64,000 bases of DNA from Centrapalus pauciflorus (taxonomy: Eukaryota; Streptophyta; Magnoliopsida; Asterales; Asteraceae), in assembly GCA_020465985.1 (NCBI GenBank), contig JAANYP010006404.1, forward strand, positions 1 to 64,000, read 5' to 3'. This document shows, in pieces, positions 49,441-62,399 of this stretch. The position numbers were made by a program, and so were the translations under genes. The notes beneath the pieces were generated by a model. The model was not told the origin of the DNA, searched no databases, and worked only from the letters and a program-made list of their open reading frames with translations. Positions within the stretch are counted from its first letter, which is position 1, and every line of letters starts with the position of its first letter.

Positions 49441-50290
49441 CTGAAACTGCCACTGATCTGGACGCTGATCACTGGGGGCGTCCCCGGAAGATCTCCATAC
49501 ACTGGACGGCTGCTCGGAAGTCCCAGTCCGTTGCCTCTGAGAAGAGGGCTGCTCCCTTTGCTTTAGGATCTCCCGCTCCCTCATGCGGGTCATCTCGAGG
49601 GCTCTAGCAAATGTAGGGGTATCATGCAGCCCCACAAACTCTCGGATATCCGATCGAAGTCCATCGATAAACGCATTAGCCTTACGGCTCTCCGTGTCAA
49701 CATGCTGAGGCGCGAACTGCGAATACTCATTAAACCGATCGACGTACTGTTGAACAGTCATATTACCCTGCTGCAAATGGAGGAACCAGCGCTCCATCTC
49801 CCGTCTCTCATCCCGCGGGATGTACTGGAGCTCGAACATAGCCCTGAACTGTTCCCAAGTCATGGCATAGGCGGCGGACTCGGTCATCGAAGACTCTATC
49901 GATTTCCACCATTGTGAAGCCCCGCCCCGTAACTGATAAGCGGCATACCCAACCATATCTCTGGGATCCACGTGGGCTACCCGGAATGCAGCCTCGATCT
50001 CACGCTCCAATGCGATGGCCGCCCCCGGCTCACCGCCACCCCGAAAACTGCGGTGGAGCCCCTGTCATGAAATCTTTGAAGGACCCGCCCCGCTGAGAAG
50101 ATGACGAAGCACCACCCCTAGACTCAGTCTCGGCATGCTGAACAACTGGCCCCAAACTCTGACCCTGTTCCCTTTCTTGCTCTTTCTGCTGTCGGTAAAA
50201 CTCGGTAAGAACCCCTAGCAGCTCGGATTTTCGGATATACTCATCACCAGGCGGCTTACCCGCGCCCGAACCCTCTCCCTGATCTGCCAT
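49441..50290 (-). pseudogene. Gypsy E gag
   Basis: Starts at the ATG at 50290 (MADQGEGSGAGKPPG). The N-terminus reads to MTGAPPQFSG, then needs a shift near 50037-50045 to continue as GAAIALEREIEAAFRVAH, the capsid domain (GGASQWWKSIE, QYIPRDERREMERWF). A second shift near 49440 returns it to the pol frame. The N-terminus and pol share one phase, so the two shifts compensate. Confidence 0.85.
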
Positions 50291-50456
50291 ATGATCTGCA
50301 CAAAACAAAACAATTAAGCACAAGGGATAAATCACCCAGCGTTATACACTAAGCCAGGTCGGTTAATCCACTATATAATCGCAAAATGATCCCCCATGGA
50401 CCGGAACAAGGTCTAAGTTAAGCATCCACTAATGATACTCAAGCTTCAAACCACAA

Positions 50457-50468
50457 GCTCTGATTCCA
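50457..50468 (-). promoter_or_regulatory. Gypsy E primer-binding site
   Basis: Sense TGGAATCAGAGC, the tRNA-Met type with one changed base, three bases inside the LTR. Confidence 0.85.
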
Positions 50469-50471
50469 TGC

Positions 50472-52281
50472 TGTAACACCCCTCCCGATCCCGGAAATGC
50501 CACGTTAACATAATATCATAAGTGGCACTAACGCAACGGATCTATAACACACATGTCATAGGATAATGCATATTACGGCTAATTAAAACTTTAAACACAT
50601 AAGTCAAACACAGTCAATACATTCCTAATCCCAGATTAACAAACATATCATCCCGATCATTAGATACACAATTCCCAAAACCACTATTACAAATCGTTCT
50701 ATACAAGATACGATACTATTACAGATCTTCCATCAATCTCGGATCTACCTCGGCTGCGGCTGAGATCCTTTCTGATTCCCTGAACATGTTAGACTCGAAT
50801 ACATGAGCTATAAAGCCCGTGAGCACACGAGGGTTGACACTGCACATAAGCACATAGCACACATTCGCTATCCCTGTCCCGGTAGCCCAACACGCATCTC
50901 AGGTACATAAACACAAGCATGAGATCGGAATAACACATAGCCCTGTGGGGACCCCTCCCCGGTAGACACATCGCACACAGCAATGGTCGGTAATATCCTG
51001 TAGCACGGAAGCTACGCGGCTACAGGCCCTGCCGTATATATACGCCCTAAGGACTGTAAGGGACAGTCAGCCCGCGCAATTCCCCTTCGCGACTTATCGT
51101 CCGTATGGAACTCATAACGGACCCCTGAACCGATCTCACATCTCATGCAATACACGTATAAGGAATAGAGTATACCTGAGGTTCACGTCCCTGTCTCATA
51201 TATATAAACACGCACAATATAGCTGTTCAACTATAACGTAAAAGATGGCGCGCGTTTAGAAAACGTCTCGAGTACTCACCTGACTGATTTCCCGAAGTCT
51301 GGCCTCCCTGATCAAATTCGGCTCGCGATCCGCTAGTCCCTGTAATCACGCGGATATCCCAATGATTAAACACAATTCGATCGGAGCACATATGACAATC
51401 CCATATTAACACAAACCCGACTCGGACCCTATAACCCCCACGGAACAGAAACCCGACCGACACCCGAAACCTGACCCAAACACGACTCAAGGCAACCCCA
51501 AACGAGACCCCAAACCTAAACAAACCCATCCCGAGCAATCCCGAAGGAAACCGACACAATTTGACTCAAAATCCCTTTTTACAAGATTAAACTCAGATTT
51601 TCACTGCAGGCTGTTGGTCGCGCTGCGGAGACCCTGGTGGTCGCGCCGCGACCCCGCGAAAACCTGAACCCCGGACCTGCGATTTCCATGGTTGCCCAGG
51701 AGGTTAAACCTCCTTTCAATTCGATTTCTAGTCCAAGTAACACATACAACCAGCATATAACTATCTCTAATAACACAGAAACTAACTCCCACAAGAACAA
51801 CACACATAACACAATTTAAACCACTAGAAGGAAGTTTTCTCACCTCCTTGAAGCCTCAAGAACACAACTAAGAGGAAGAAGATGAAGACAATCAGATAAC
51901 TTCAAGGTTTCCCAATCAAATTGAAGCTCAATTCAATCTTTGCTGCTGGAGCTTTTCACAAACACACACATACACCTTTTTAGGTTTCTTTCTAAATGAG
52001 GAAAGGAAAGGGATAAGCACGTACATATATTTATCTCATTTAAGCCGGTCCCCAACCCATTAACCCAAACCCGATATCACATTTTCACTATTTAAGCCCA
52101 TTTAACCCCACGATCCCAAAAATATAATCCGTTCATTAAAATTATAACCCGATGACACGCAAGCCCAATCCCGACACGTATCAATCCACGAAACGGGATA
52201 TAACTGGACCAACCCAATATTAATAAATTATTTATCCACTAAAATAATTCCACGTACCACGTTGAATTGACGGATGTTACA
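50472..52281 (-). repeat. Gypsy E 5' LTR (1810 bp)
   Basis: Same length as 43798-45607 and free of indels relative to it as far as I can follow by eye. Confidence 0.93.
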
Positions 52282-52286
52282 TAAAG

Positions 52287-52359
52287 TTTAAATAATAAAG
52301 ATAATTAATAAGATATATATATTATATTATTATATTAGAGTTTTATTAAAACAAAAACT

Positions 52360-52416
<57 letters not shown>

Positions 52417-52670
52417 AAACTGAGGGTTTAACGTAATGGGTTTGGTTTTTCCCCGTTCTTCGTGTGTTTGATTGCATACTTGGCGCCGCTCGATCGTGTC
52501 ATCACCGGTGGATACCGAGAGCATCTCTTTTGTGTATTCTTGTCATAGAATTTAATGTGATTAAATTGATGATCCATGTATGAAATTTGTGATTTAAAAA
52601 AAAGCTTCCGTTGTGCATTTAATGTGATTAATGTTTATGTTTTTATGAAAAACAATACAAATTCCCAACA
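52287..52670 (+). repeat. Copia D 5' LTR, second part
   Basis: Resumes after gypsy E and ends attcccaaca. It contains a TA microsatellite (about 52363-52414). The corresponding place in the 3' LTR has TA plus a long GATA tract. Confidence 0.88.
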
Positions 52671-52671
52671 G

Positions 52672-52684
52672 TGGTATCAGAGCC
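52672..52684 (+). promoter_or_regulatory. Copia D primer-binding site (tRNA-Met)
   Basis: TGGTATCAGAGCC one base after the LTR, confirming plus orientation. Confidence 0.92.
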
Positions 52685-54756
52685 ATCTCAAGTAACATAA
52701 TGATAGTAATATTCGCGTATTTATGTCCAATGATCTTAAAGTTTTGATTTTTTAATTAAAAGTGTTTAAACGGTCGAAATCAATAATTAAAATGTTTAAG
52801 GTTTTGATTTGGCTTGGAGAAATCGACCAAATGTTTTGGAAACCCCATGGTGATTCTCGGCCAACCTTGGAGTTTCTCAGAACTCGGGATTTTGAAACCT
52901 TAGTTCGTTTTATTTAGTTGATGTTTGATTGTTTAAAAGTGTTTAATTGACTAAAGTCGCAAATTAAACGTTTCGGTTCGCAAAATCAAACCTAGAGATT
53001 TCGGCCATGGGTTGACACCCATGTCCTCTCGGTTATGATGTGGTAGCCGAAGTGATGGATGGTTTATTCCGTCGTGTCGTTTAATTCACGGTTAAACTCG
53101 AACGATTAAATTAAATGCGTTAAAATCGAATTAATAAATCTAAAAGTGTTTGGTTATTAATAATTAAACATTTGTGACTAAATATATGTGAATATGTTTT
53201 CGGTTTTATAAAATTAAAGTAGGAGACTTTATTAGTTTTATAAAATTCACAAATCGGTTTAAATATTATTCGATTCGATAGTTAAACGATTTGGAATATG
53301 GAAATCGAAATAATCAAAGTGAGTTGATTAAAGGTTTCGATTAATTTCAGCCTTCAAAGGGTTTAATACCCTACTTGGTTTCGATTCATATGGGTTATTG
53401 AACCCGAGTATGAGTCGGTTTGCTAAGTTGGTTCGTTTCCATTTTCCGGTAATTCGTCGTTTAAATTAAATCGGTTTTAATGAAAAGTTAAGTTTTAATA
53501 TTGAAATTAAAATTGATGGTAATTTAAATTTATAAACTAGATTTAATTTATGCTTTTAATATTTAGTTCCATAAAATGCATTATTAAATTAAAGGGAGTT
53601 TAATTTAAGGATTCTATTTTCAAAATGATGAAATCGTGAATTTGAGTTTCATGCTCGATCATGGTTTAATGTTTTGAGATTCAATCTCGACATTAACGTT
53701 TTTGGTAGAAATCGTTTAAAACCATAAAAATTATCTTTTTCAGTTTTATTTAAGACGATCAATTTTCTTAAATCCTTTAATGAAAATATTTTATTGGTAA
53801 AAAAATTGTTCATTTAGAAAACTGACATTTTAAATAAAGTTTATTTATTTTTGGAATGGTGTTTTCGATTAAATAATAGTTGATTGATAATTACTTAAAA
53901 TAAGTTTAAATTATTTATCAATATTATTTCAAGATAATAACTATAATTACTAAAGGTTGTTTAATAAAAGTTTCTTAAAATAGTAAGTTTAAGTTTCAAA
54001 GGTGTTTGAATGGTTAATTGAATATTTTAAGAAAAGTATAGTTATGAATCCAAAGATAATGCAAATATGGAATTAAATTTGAAGTTTTTCAGGAAAAGTT
54101 TCTAATTATGAAAAGTGTTCCTAAATTTCGAGTTTACGAACCGTATTAAATTTAAGAACGATATTGGACATGATTACTTCAATTAATGGTAGATTAATTG
54201 GTCTTGGAATTATTTCCATGGCAAAATGAAAATGAATTCTGGATTATTAATATGCTTTACTGCTTTATTAATGTTTGTGACATAGTCAAGCCTTGAGACC
54301 CCTTTACTTGTGATGGTTGTTTATTTAATCGTGATGTTTGCTATTTTTATTATTGGTTTTTAATCGTGATGTTCAGCCTTCGTTGGGTGCTTACGCCGCA
54401 AACTCGGAGAGCTGTGAGGTGAGCATTGCGGATCCTAAGTGAGACTTGGGCCAGTGACTTGCAGTTGTTATATGGTGTGTGTCAGTGGTGGTTCCTCAGT
54501 AAGACTGTCGCCCAAGGTGTGGATGAGATTAAACATGATCAATTTAAGAAATTAAAAATCTCATAAGATCTAAGAGTTGCAAGGGGGTTGTAATTGGTAA
54601 TAAGTTGCCTGCCTGAGTAGCTTATTCATGTAGGTTCAGCCTCCGTTGGGTGCATGAATAAGTAAAATGGTTCTTAGGATTAATAAAACATTTATAGAAT
54701 TTTAGGTTATTGATTTACTAATGGTTAATCAAATACTAATTTTTGAAAAATTGTTT
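52685..54756 (+). other. Copia D leader, non-coding
   Basis: About 2 kb without an ORF, AT-rich. The phrase gttcagccttcgttgggtgc recurs, as gttcagcctccgttgggtgc, at about 54373 and 54635. Confidence 0.55.
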
Positions 54757-55260
54757 TAGATGGTTGAAAGAGGCAGAGGTAGAAGCGGTTTAAATAATAA
54801 TAATGACAATAACAACAACAACAACAACAACAATGATAATGTCAATCTCCATCCTCAACCTCCTCCTATTGAAAATCTTCCCTAAAAGCGCAAAATTGCT
54901 ACTTTAAGGACCATTCGGGAAATGGAAAGCTCAAAAGAAGCAATTCCTGAACTGGGAATAAGATCTGACTAATGTTTAGAGTACATAGTGAAAGTCGTAT
55001 GTTCTAGAAAGGGCACCAGGACCTGCTCTTGCAGAGACTGCTACAGTTGATGAGAGAAATCTTCACAATAAGCACTCTGAGGATTAGGTCGATGTTGCAT
55101 GTCTAATGCTAGCGACCATGACATCTTAACTGCGGACTAACCTTATGGATGTCCCAGCTTACCAGATGTGTCGCCAGCTAAAGGATATGTTCCAGACTCA
55201 GGCTCGGATTGAGAAACATATACGACTAGGGCTCTAAGCTCCTGTAGAATGGTAGAAGGA
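54757..55260 (+). pseudogene. Copia D gag remnant
   Basis: Begins near MVERGRGRSGL followed by an Asn run (repeated aac/aat). With frame changes and stops it then reads copia gag motifs: PGPALAETATVDERN, LRTNLMDVPAYQMCRQLK and DMFQTQARIEKH. Decayed. Confidence 0.6.
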
Positions 55261-56828
55261 ATACCCAATTTAATAAAGTTTTATGCATAATGTCCAATTG
55301 AATACCCAATTGATAAAAAGTACTTGATAGTCATCCGTGATTATATAGATGAAACTAATAAAATGAAGAATTAAATGTAAAAGAGTTACATGAAGCATAA
55401 TTGAGTTAACTTGTCAGAAACTATTCAAGACTTGATAAGTCTGGATTGTTTAGACAAGAAGTAATTGCATTTTATTACATGTGAAATGTATACAACTCGT
55501 GTGATGGTTAGTCAAGTAATAGCCTTTGACTTGTTTAAACACTCGTCGGCAAGCTTGACGGAATACCACAATGAAATGTTATAGATAACCAGGTTCTGCT
55601 GGTTATGGATACATATCAAAAATTTTGAACATAATGTTATTAAGTTAAGATATCTTGTTAAGATATAGATAAACCGCATACTATCAGATTCAAGACTAAA
55701 CATCTAAACGTATCACTAGTAGCAATTAATCTGAATTGCTAGAGCTCCTAAATTTTAATCCTGGTGTCTTTATGAGTGATTTACCAGTTCCTCTAAAAGA
55801 TAATGGATATAAATTTATAAGGATATTCAGAATGAATCTGAATAATATTACAAGAACTTGCAATAAAGAACTAGTGTAATTTTTCAAAGATAAACGGTAA
55901 TGGAAGTTAAGTTAGTTAACTAGAGAACACTCCCACTAAGATCATGTCTGAAATTAATTTTTCGGTAGATCGTATTACCGTTACCTTTGATAAAGGAACA
56001 GTAGCATTAAATTGATGGAAGTCATGTTGTGTTTATTGAGATAAAGGAGATCAACATGATATCTTTAATGTCTTTCTATTTTGCATGTTTTAGAAATCCA
56101 AGAATAAATTTGAAGTTATTCTAAAACTATTCCATAGTTGCTTGTTGTCGTGGGAACCACAACGAGAATTAAAAGGCTACTGTGGTTTTTGGTTGATATT
56201 CATGGGTGATGAATATAGCAAAGGTTGGACCAAATTTACGGGTATTTGTTGCGAACAAATATTGGATTGACCCACCAATTGAGACCACTTTGTGGATCAT
56301 AGTCATGAGTCGTCTCAAAAAGGTAATCCTTAGTACCTGAGATGTCTACGTAATTTAGTGCGGGTGCTGCTGTACATTTGGCATAACCTAACGTCATCCG
56401 TAACTGGGTAATCATGACGGTTCGAGGCTGGTTGAAGTGGGAGTCGTGCTGGAGGCCTAGATAGTCAATATGGGATTTGCACCTTCTTTTAACTAAGAAG
56501 AGATATTTCTGGGCCCCTCGGCGATCGATACTGACAGAAATGCATGGTCATGCTCGGACAGAACTGATGTGTTCTACTCTGTCTGTTACAGTTCAGTATG
56601 AGATCAGGGAGTCGAGAAACATAATCGTGTTTGCCACGGTTGATCTAATCCATGCCTAGCTTTCACATTGAAATATCGCGATGCATGAGATATAATCTAA
56701 GTTTCTTTTTGGAAGGCTGTATCAACAAGAATGCCCGAACGGGAGTTAGAGTTTTTGTGACCTTGGTTGCCTAAAGTGTCTAGCCATGACCTCCTTTAGG
56801 CGCATGTTGCAGGACAATATGTCGTCTT
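55261..56828 (+). other. Copia D interior, no recognisable coding
   Basis: No copia pol motif found in any frame. The sequence gaatacccaatt is repeated near 55260 and 55300. It may be heavily decayed pol or LARD-like filler. Confidence 0.45.
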
Positions 56829-56843
56829 ACACAAGTGGGAGTA
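56829..56843 (+). promoter_or_regulatory. Copia D polypurine tract
   Basis: acaagtgggagta directly before the 3' LTR, a typical copia tract. Confidence 0.8.
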
Positions 56844-57911
<1,068 letters not shown>

Positions 57912-57916
57912 ATATT

Positions 57917-59744
57917 TTTATAGAATAATTTGCGGATTCTAATTTAGCTGATTTAAGTTTTTCTAGTTAAGTCAGTAATAGTGCTACTCAGCCTTTTTTT
58001 TTTTCAAGTTGAAGATTATTAAATTTTTCTTCCATATTAGAAACAGATTGTAAAGCGAATGTCTTATCTTTGGAAAACTCTAACACTAACGCATGCTCAA
58101 GTCTCAATTTGTTTTCCAAAGAATGGACATTCTTTTTCTCGGCTTTCAATGACTTTCCAAAACATTTAAGCATATAAGCCATTTGAGCTAGCTTATTTTT
58201 AAGCTCACAGGAGTTATCAATATCTGAGTCAGGATTAGAATCTACCTCTGGTGTCTCAGACTGTTCTGAAGTATCTAATTCAGATCCATCTTCGTCTTGA
58301 TCTTAACTGCATTCTTCTCCTCTTTTAGCCATCAATACTACATCTTCTCCCAATTCAGACTCAGAATCTGTATCATCTTTCTTTTCCTCTTCATCATCTG
58401 TCAGCCCGACCCAGACTTTGTCTTCAGCAATCATTGCAGACTCACTTAGTTCAGACTCTGATATGTTTTGAAAATTTTCTGACTTTAAACAGATATGCGC
58501 ATCCTCATCCAGAATGTCATCATCGTCAGAGAGTTGGAGCCAGTGATCATTTTCTGCCATAAGGGCCTTCCCAGCTTCGTTTTGTTTAGCCATCAAAGCC
58601 TTCCGAGTGTAGTATTCAGAATTTTTAACTACAGCCTATCGGCATTCTCGGGCATAGTGGCCTGGCTTGCCACAATTATAGCATTTCTGTTCATCTTCCC
58701 TCTGAACAGACTTCTCTGGCTTTTCATACTTTTCATAATTTTTCCCACTACTCTCTCCGGTCTTTTTATACTTCTCTCTCTTTTCATAGTTTCTGGACCC
58801 AGTTTTATATCGCAGCTTGTTGTTCGTTGACTTGTGATAAAACTTCTTTTGGAATGCTTTTGTCAGAAGAGTGATCTGCTTTTTCATCTCTTCAATTTCA
58901 GCTGCTGAAGAGTCAAATGATTTAGATTCCGATGAACTGCTTACTACCACTCGCTTCTCCTTCTTTAATTTGTACTTGTACTTCTTTTTGGTTAGGAAAT
59001 CCAATGTTTTAATAGTTGATTTTTCCGCTTGTTTCTTCCCTGAAACCTTCCTTAAAACAACCTCTAATAATTGTTTAAATTCTCAAAAACCATGTGAATG
59101 TCCATATCATCTATTTCCTTGGTCTGTTGAATGATCATGATATATTTGTCCCATTCAGGGTTGAGAATATTCAAAACTTGACATTTATGTCCAAGTTTGA
59201 CTTTGTGACCCCATTCCTTTTCATCTCACTGACTAGATTGACGAATCTTAAGTACGTATTTTCTAAAAATTCCCCTTCTCTCGCTCTGAAATTCTCAAAC
59301 GTCATTAGACTGTTCCTAGCTCTGATGGTAGGAACCTTGTCAGAACCTCTCATCAGTTTACATACCTCATCCCAGATGGATTTGGCAGTGTGTTGTTTGT
59401 GAGACTGATATATATATCATTTGGGATTGAGAGAAGCAAGAACTTTCTGGCTGTCTTGTCACCTAATTTTTTTCTCTTTTGAGCTTCAGTCAAGTTGGCA
59501 TCTGTAACTTCCTCAGTCCTCTCTGGAACTGGAGGATTACCATTAGGAACAACAGGAATTGTGACATAGAACCTTTAGTCAGTGATTTTAACATCTCATC
59601 AGCCAGATCATGAAAACTAATAAATTCAAGAAACCTCTCCCTCCATTGGACATATTCCCCTCTGTACAGAATAAGAGGTTTGGTCTCTGATCCCATTGCA
59701 AGTGCGTCCTTTGATATTTTGAATTGCTGATATTGAACTTCCAA
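57917..59744 (-). pseudogene. Copia 3 gag
   Basis: Starts at the ATG at 59744 (MEVQYQQF) with a capsid N-terminus LILYRGEYVQWRERF. A frame change occurs near 59570. The capsid continues (SLMTFENFRAREGEF, MKRNGVTKSNLDINVKF), stopping at about 59171. The zinc knuckle CYNCGKPGHYARECR is at about 58640-58680. An acidic segment (LSDDDDILDEDA) follows, then coiled coil interrupted at 57917 by element D. Multiple stops and shifts. Confidence 0.85.
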
Positions 59745-59789
59745 GATTTTTTTATGGAATATTGAGTGATTTCTGATTCAATTCTAAGA

Positions 59790-60320
59790 GTACTTAATGA
59801 AAATCGGAGTATATAAGAACAAACTCGGTTAATGAATGAACAAACTCGAACAAAACAGGACCAAACTCAGTTTATTCCTTATAAAACTCGGTTGCCACTC
59901 TATCAAACTCGGTAGACACTATATCAAACTGGGTTGACACTTTGAGTAAACTCGAATGAAACGTGGATAAACTCGAATGAAAAACAATGAGTCTTGGATG
60001 AATTCAGAACAACAAGTGATCAAACTCGGATATAGCTTGATCAAACTCGAATGGTGATTTATCAAACTCAAACCACAAGAGATCAAACTCAAAGAAAGTT
60101 TAATCAAAATCGAAGAACATATGATCAAACTCGAAGAAAGTTTAATCAACCTCGAAGAACAATTGATCAAACTCGAAGAAAGTTTAATCAAACTCGAAGA
60201 ACAATTGATCAACCTCGGTCTAAGCTTCATCAAACATGGTCAACTCTTTAATCAAACTCGATCAACTCTTTGTAAAACTCGGTCAACTTTACAAACTTAA
60301 TGATGCCCGAGTTTTAACAT
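59790..60320 (-). repeat. AAACTCGA/AAACTCGG motif array in copia 3 leader
   Basis: More than 20 copies of aaactcga, aaactcgg or close variants spaced about 20-24 bp, with higher-order repeats (atcaaactcgaagaaagttt). One opposite-strand copy, cccgagttttaac, closes the array at about 60308-60320, as in copia F. Confidence 0.8.
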
Positions 60321-60723
60321 AATTTCAACAAAACCAAGTTGAGATTTGACTATTTTTCAACAAAAATTCACGAAATGGACTCAAATTATCAACGAAGGTG
60401 CGCTTTTCACACAGAAACACTTTTTGGAAATATACTTTGTCTAATTTCATATTAAACTTCCAAAAATCAAAAGCAGGAAGAAAACACTTTTTCCAAAAAT
60501 AATCAGTAAAATCCAAATAAAATTCTGTGTGATTGGAGTTCAGATTTGAGACTTATCTCAATTGATTCTTCCTTTAAAACTCCATCTTCGAACAGAATTT
60601 CAGATCAATTGAACCACTGAATCAAAAACCCAAGAAGGTTTTCTGATTTTGAAAACTTGCGAAAAACAGTGTTCGAAAAAATGAAACTCAGATTTAAAAA
60701 TCAATCAAGAATTTGCCATATTT

Positions 60724-60736
60724 GGCTTTGATACCA
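60724..60736 (-). promoter_or_regulatory. Copia 3 primer-binding site (tRNA-Met, one mismatch)
   Basis: Sense TGGTATCAAAGCC two bases inside the LTR. Confidence 0.88.
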
Positions 60737-60738
60737 AT

Positions 60739-61024
60739 TGTTATTTCAAAATCAAACAATTCAATATGAATTAAGCAATAAGAACAGCAATCAGATCAAC
60801 AACGACCGAACGATTATATTGAGAATGAGAGAATATTACAATGAACTTGCGGTTTTCTTCTAAGCTTTCCTTGCACAGAAAATCAAGACAATTCTCTCTG
60901 ATCCGTATTGATTCGTACCAACAAAAGTAATAACCGACTCCTATTTATACACAATACAAGTTTTAGATATTTACAATATGCCCCCTGAACTTTTACATTC
61001 ATAAACAAAATATGAAACCCAACA
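60739..61024 (-). repeat. Copia 3 5' LTR (286 bp)
   Basis: Partner of 27704-27989. Followed by the target duplication taaac at 61025-61029. Confidence 0.93.
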
Positions 61025-61140
61025 TAAACCATAGTGTCTAGTCCTTGGATTGTAATCCGAAGTAGATTAACTAATTGATAAAAGAGTAGTGGATAGTCTT
61101 ATGTAGAGTTAATACGTGTTATTATCTTTATGTGCAGGTG

Positions 61141-62396
61141 AGTATGGATCGTGAGGGCAGCAGGCCTGAGGGAGGTGAGTCTAGAGCAGATGAGTATGTT
61201 ATGTCTGACTTATATTCTATCTTAGGTCAGTTCTTCAATGAGCATTTCCCGTCACAGGGAGCGGGTAGAGGTCACTAGGTCAGAATCTGGGGTTGGTCCT
61301 TCTTCTAGCCAGCCGATGCGAGGATCCTTTAAGGACTTTATGACAGGGAATCCTTCTGAGCACTCCGTGGGAGTTGGTGCCTTAAAGGCACTAGACTGGT
61401 TGAGAGACGTTGAGGCTGCATTTCGGATTGCCCACATAGACAAAGCTGATATGGTGAGTTGCGCCTTCAATTTGCTGAAGGGAGGAGCATTGCGCTGGTT
61501 GGGATCGACTGTGAGTTCCCGAGGGTAAATCACAACATACAAGATGACGTGGGAGGAGTTCAGGGTTGAGTTTGAACTACGGTATTGTAGACACAAGACG
61601 GGAGTTAGAGCGAGAGTTTATTTGTTTGCAGCAGCAGCCTGTAACTGTTTAGGAGTACGTAGATTTGTTTACTGATACGGCCTAGTTTGCGCCACATTAG
61701 GCGGCTACCGAGGACTGTAAGGTCAGCATGTTCATCGAGGGAATGCAATCTAACATTAGGGAGCCCGTGGGTATGTTACATGATCCCACGTTTTCTTCAG
61801 CTATGGAGTATGCTCATCGTATAGAGTTGGAGATAGAGAGACAGTGGGAGCATCCAGCTCCTCAGAGACAACGAGTTAAGCAGTCAAGTTAGAGTTTAGG
61901 GCTTCGAGGTTTCATAGATAGAGTTGATAGGGAGGGTATTTGGAGCGAAGGGGACAGAGTTTTGGGGCCCCCCCGAGATCAGCATTGGGATGATAGGAAG
62001 AGAGGGCCTGGACAGAGTCAGGGGCAGAGCCAGAGACAATCGAGTCAGGGTCAGAGACAGAGGTCGAGTCAGAGCCACAACAGTGTTAGTCAGCGATCCC
62101 GTTATTCTGGGATCCGAGTTAGGTGTTCGGTAGCGGTAGAGATAGATTGACAGTGGTGTTGACGCCGCCATGCAGGGTCATGTACCCTAGAGCATCTTCG
62201 TTGCTTCACATGTGGCCGGTACGACCATACAGCTTCGGCATGTACGTCGGATTCATTATGCTTCTGATGTTGGAGGTCGGGTCCCATGTCATGAGATTGT
62301 CCGAGTTCATGAGGAGCTTTGTCGGGGCTGAAATCTAGTGGGCCTGGGGCATCAGGGTCGTCAGCAACACCTCTTGAGGGAGGTGTACCGAGGGCT
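61141..62396 (+). pseudogene. Gypsy 3 gag, degenerate
   Basis: Begins near MDREGSRPEGGESRAD (ATG at 61144). A frame break follows near 61260. Then comes SQPMRGSFKDFMTG, ALDWLRDVEAAFRIAH and FNLLKGGALRWLGS (capsid), with stops from 61526. Zinc knuckle CFTCGRYDHTASAC is at about 62208-62250, and a second knuckle follows with a stop codon inside it. Its motifs (SFKDFMTG, EAAFR) closely match gypsy E, so the two belong to related families. Confidence 0.8.
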
Positions 62397-62399
62397 AGA

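Larger units (their letters stand above)
43798..52281 (-). mobile_element. Gypsy element E, chromodomain type, youngest insertion
   Basis: Complete 8484-bp gypsy element with two 1810-bp LTRs and exact target duplication taaag (43793-43797 and 52282-52286). The domain order gag, zinc knuckles, protease, reverse transcriptase, RNase H, integrase, chromodomain fits the chromovirus (Tekay/Del-like) group. LTRs are equal in length with roughly 35-40 substitutions by eye (about 2%). Three frameshifts and one nonsense codon disable the coding region. Confidence 0.93.

Noticed and set aside
61252..62287. Minus-strand open frames across the gypsy 3 gag
   Set aside because: Antisense of a recognisable plus-strand gag and knuckle region.
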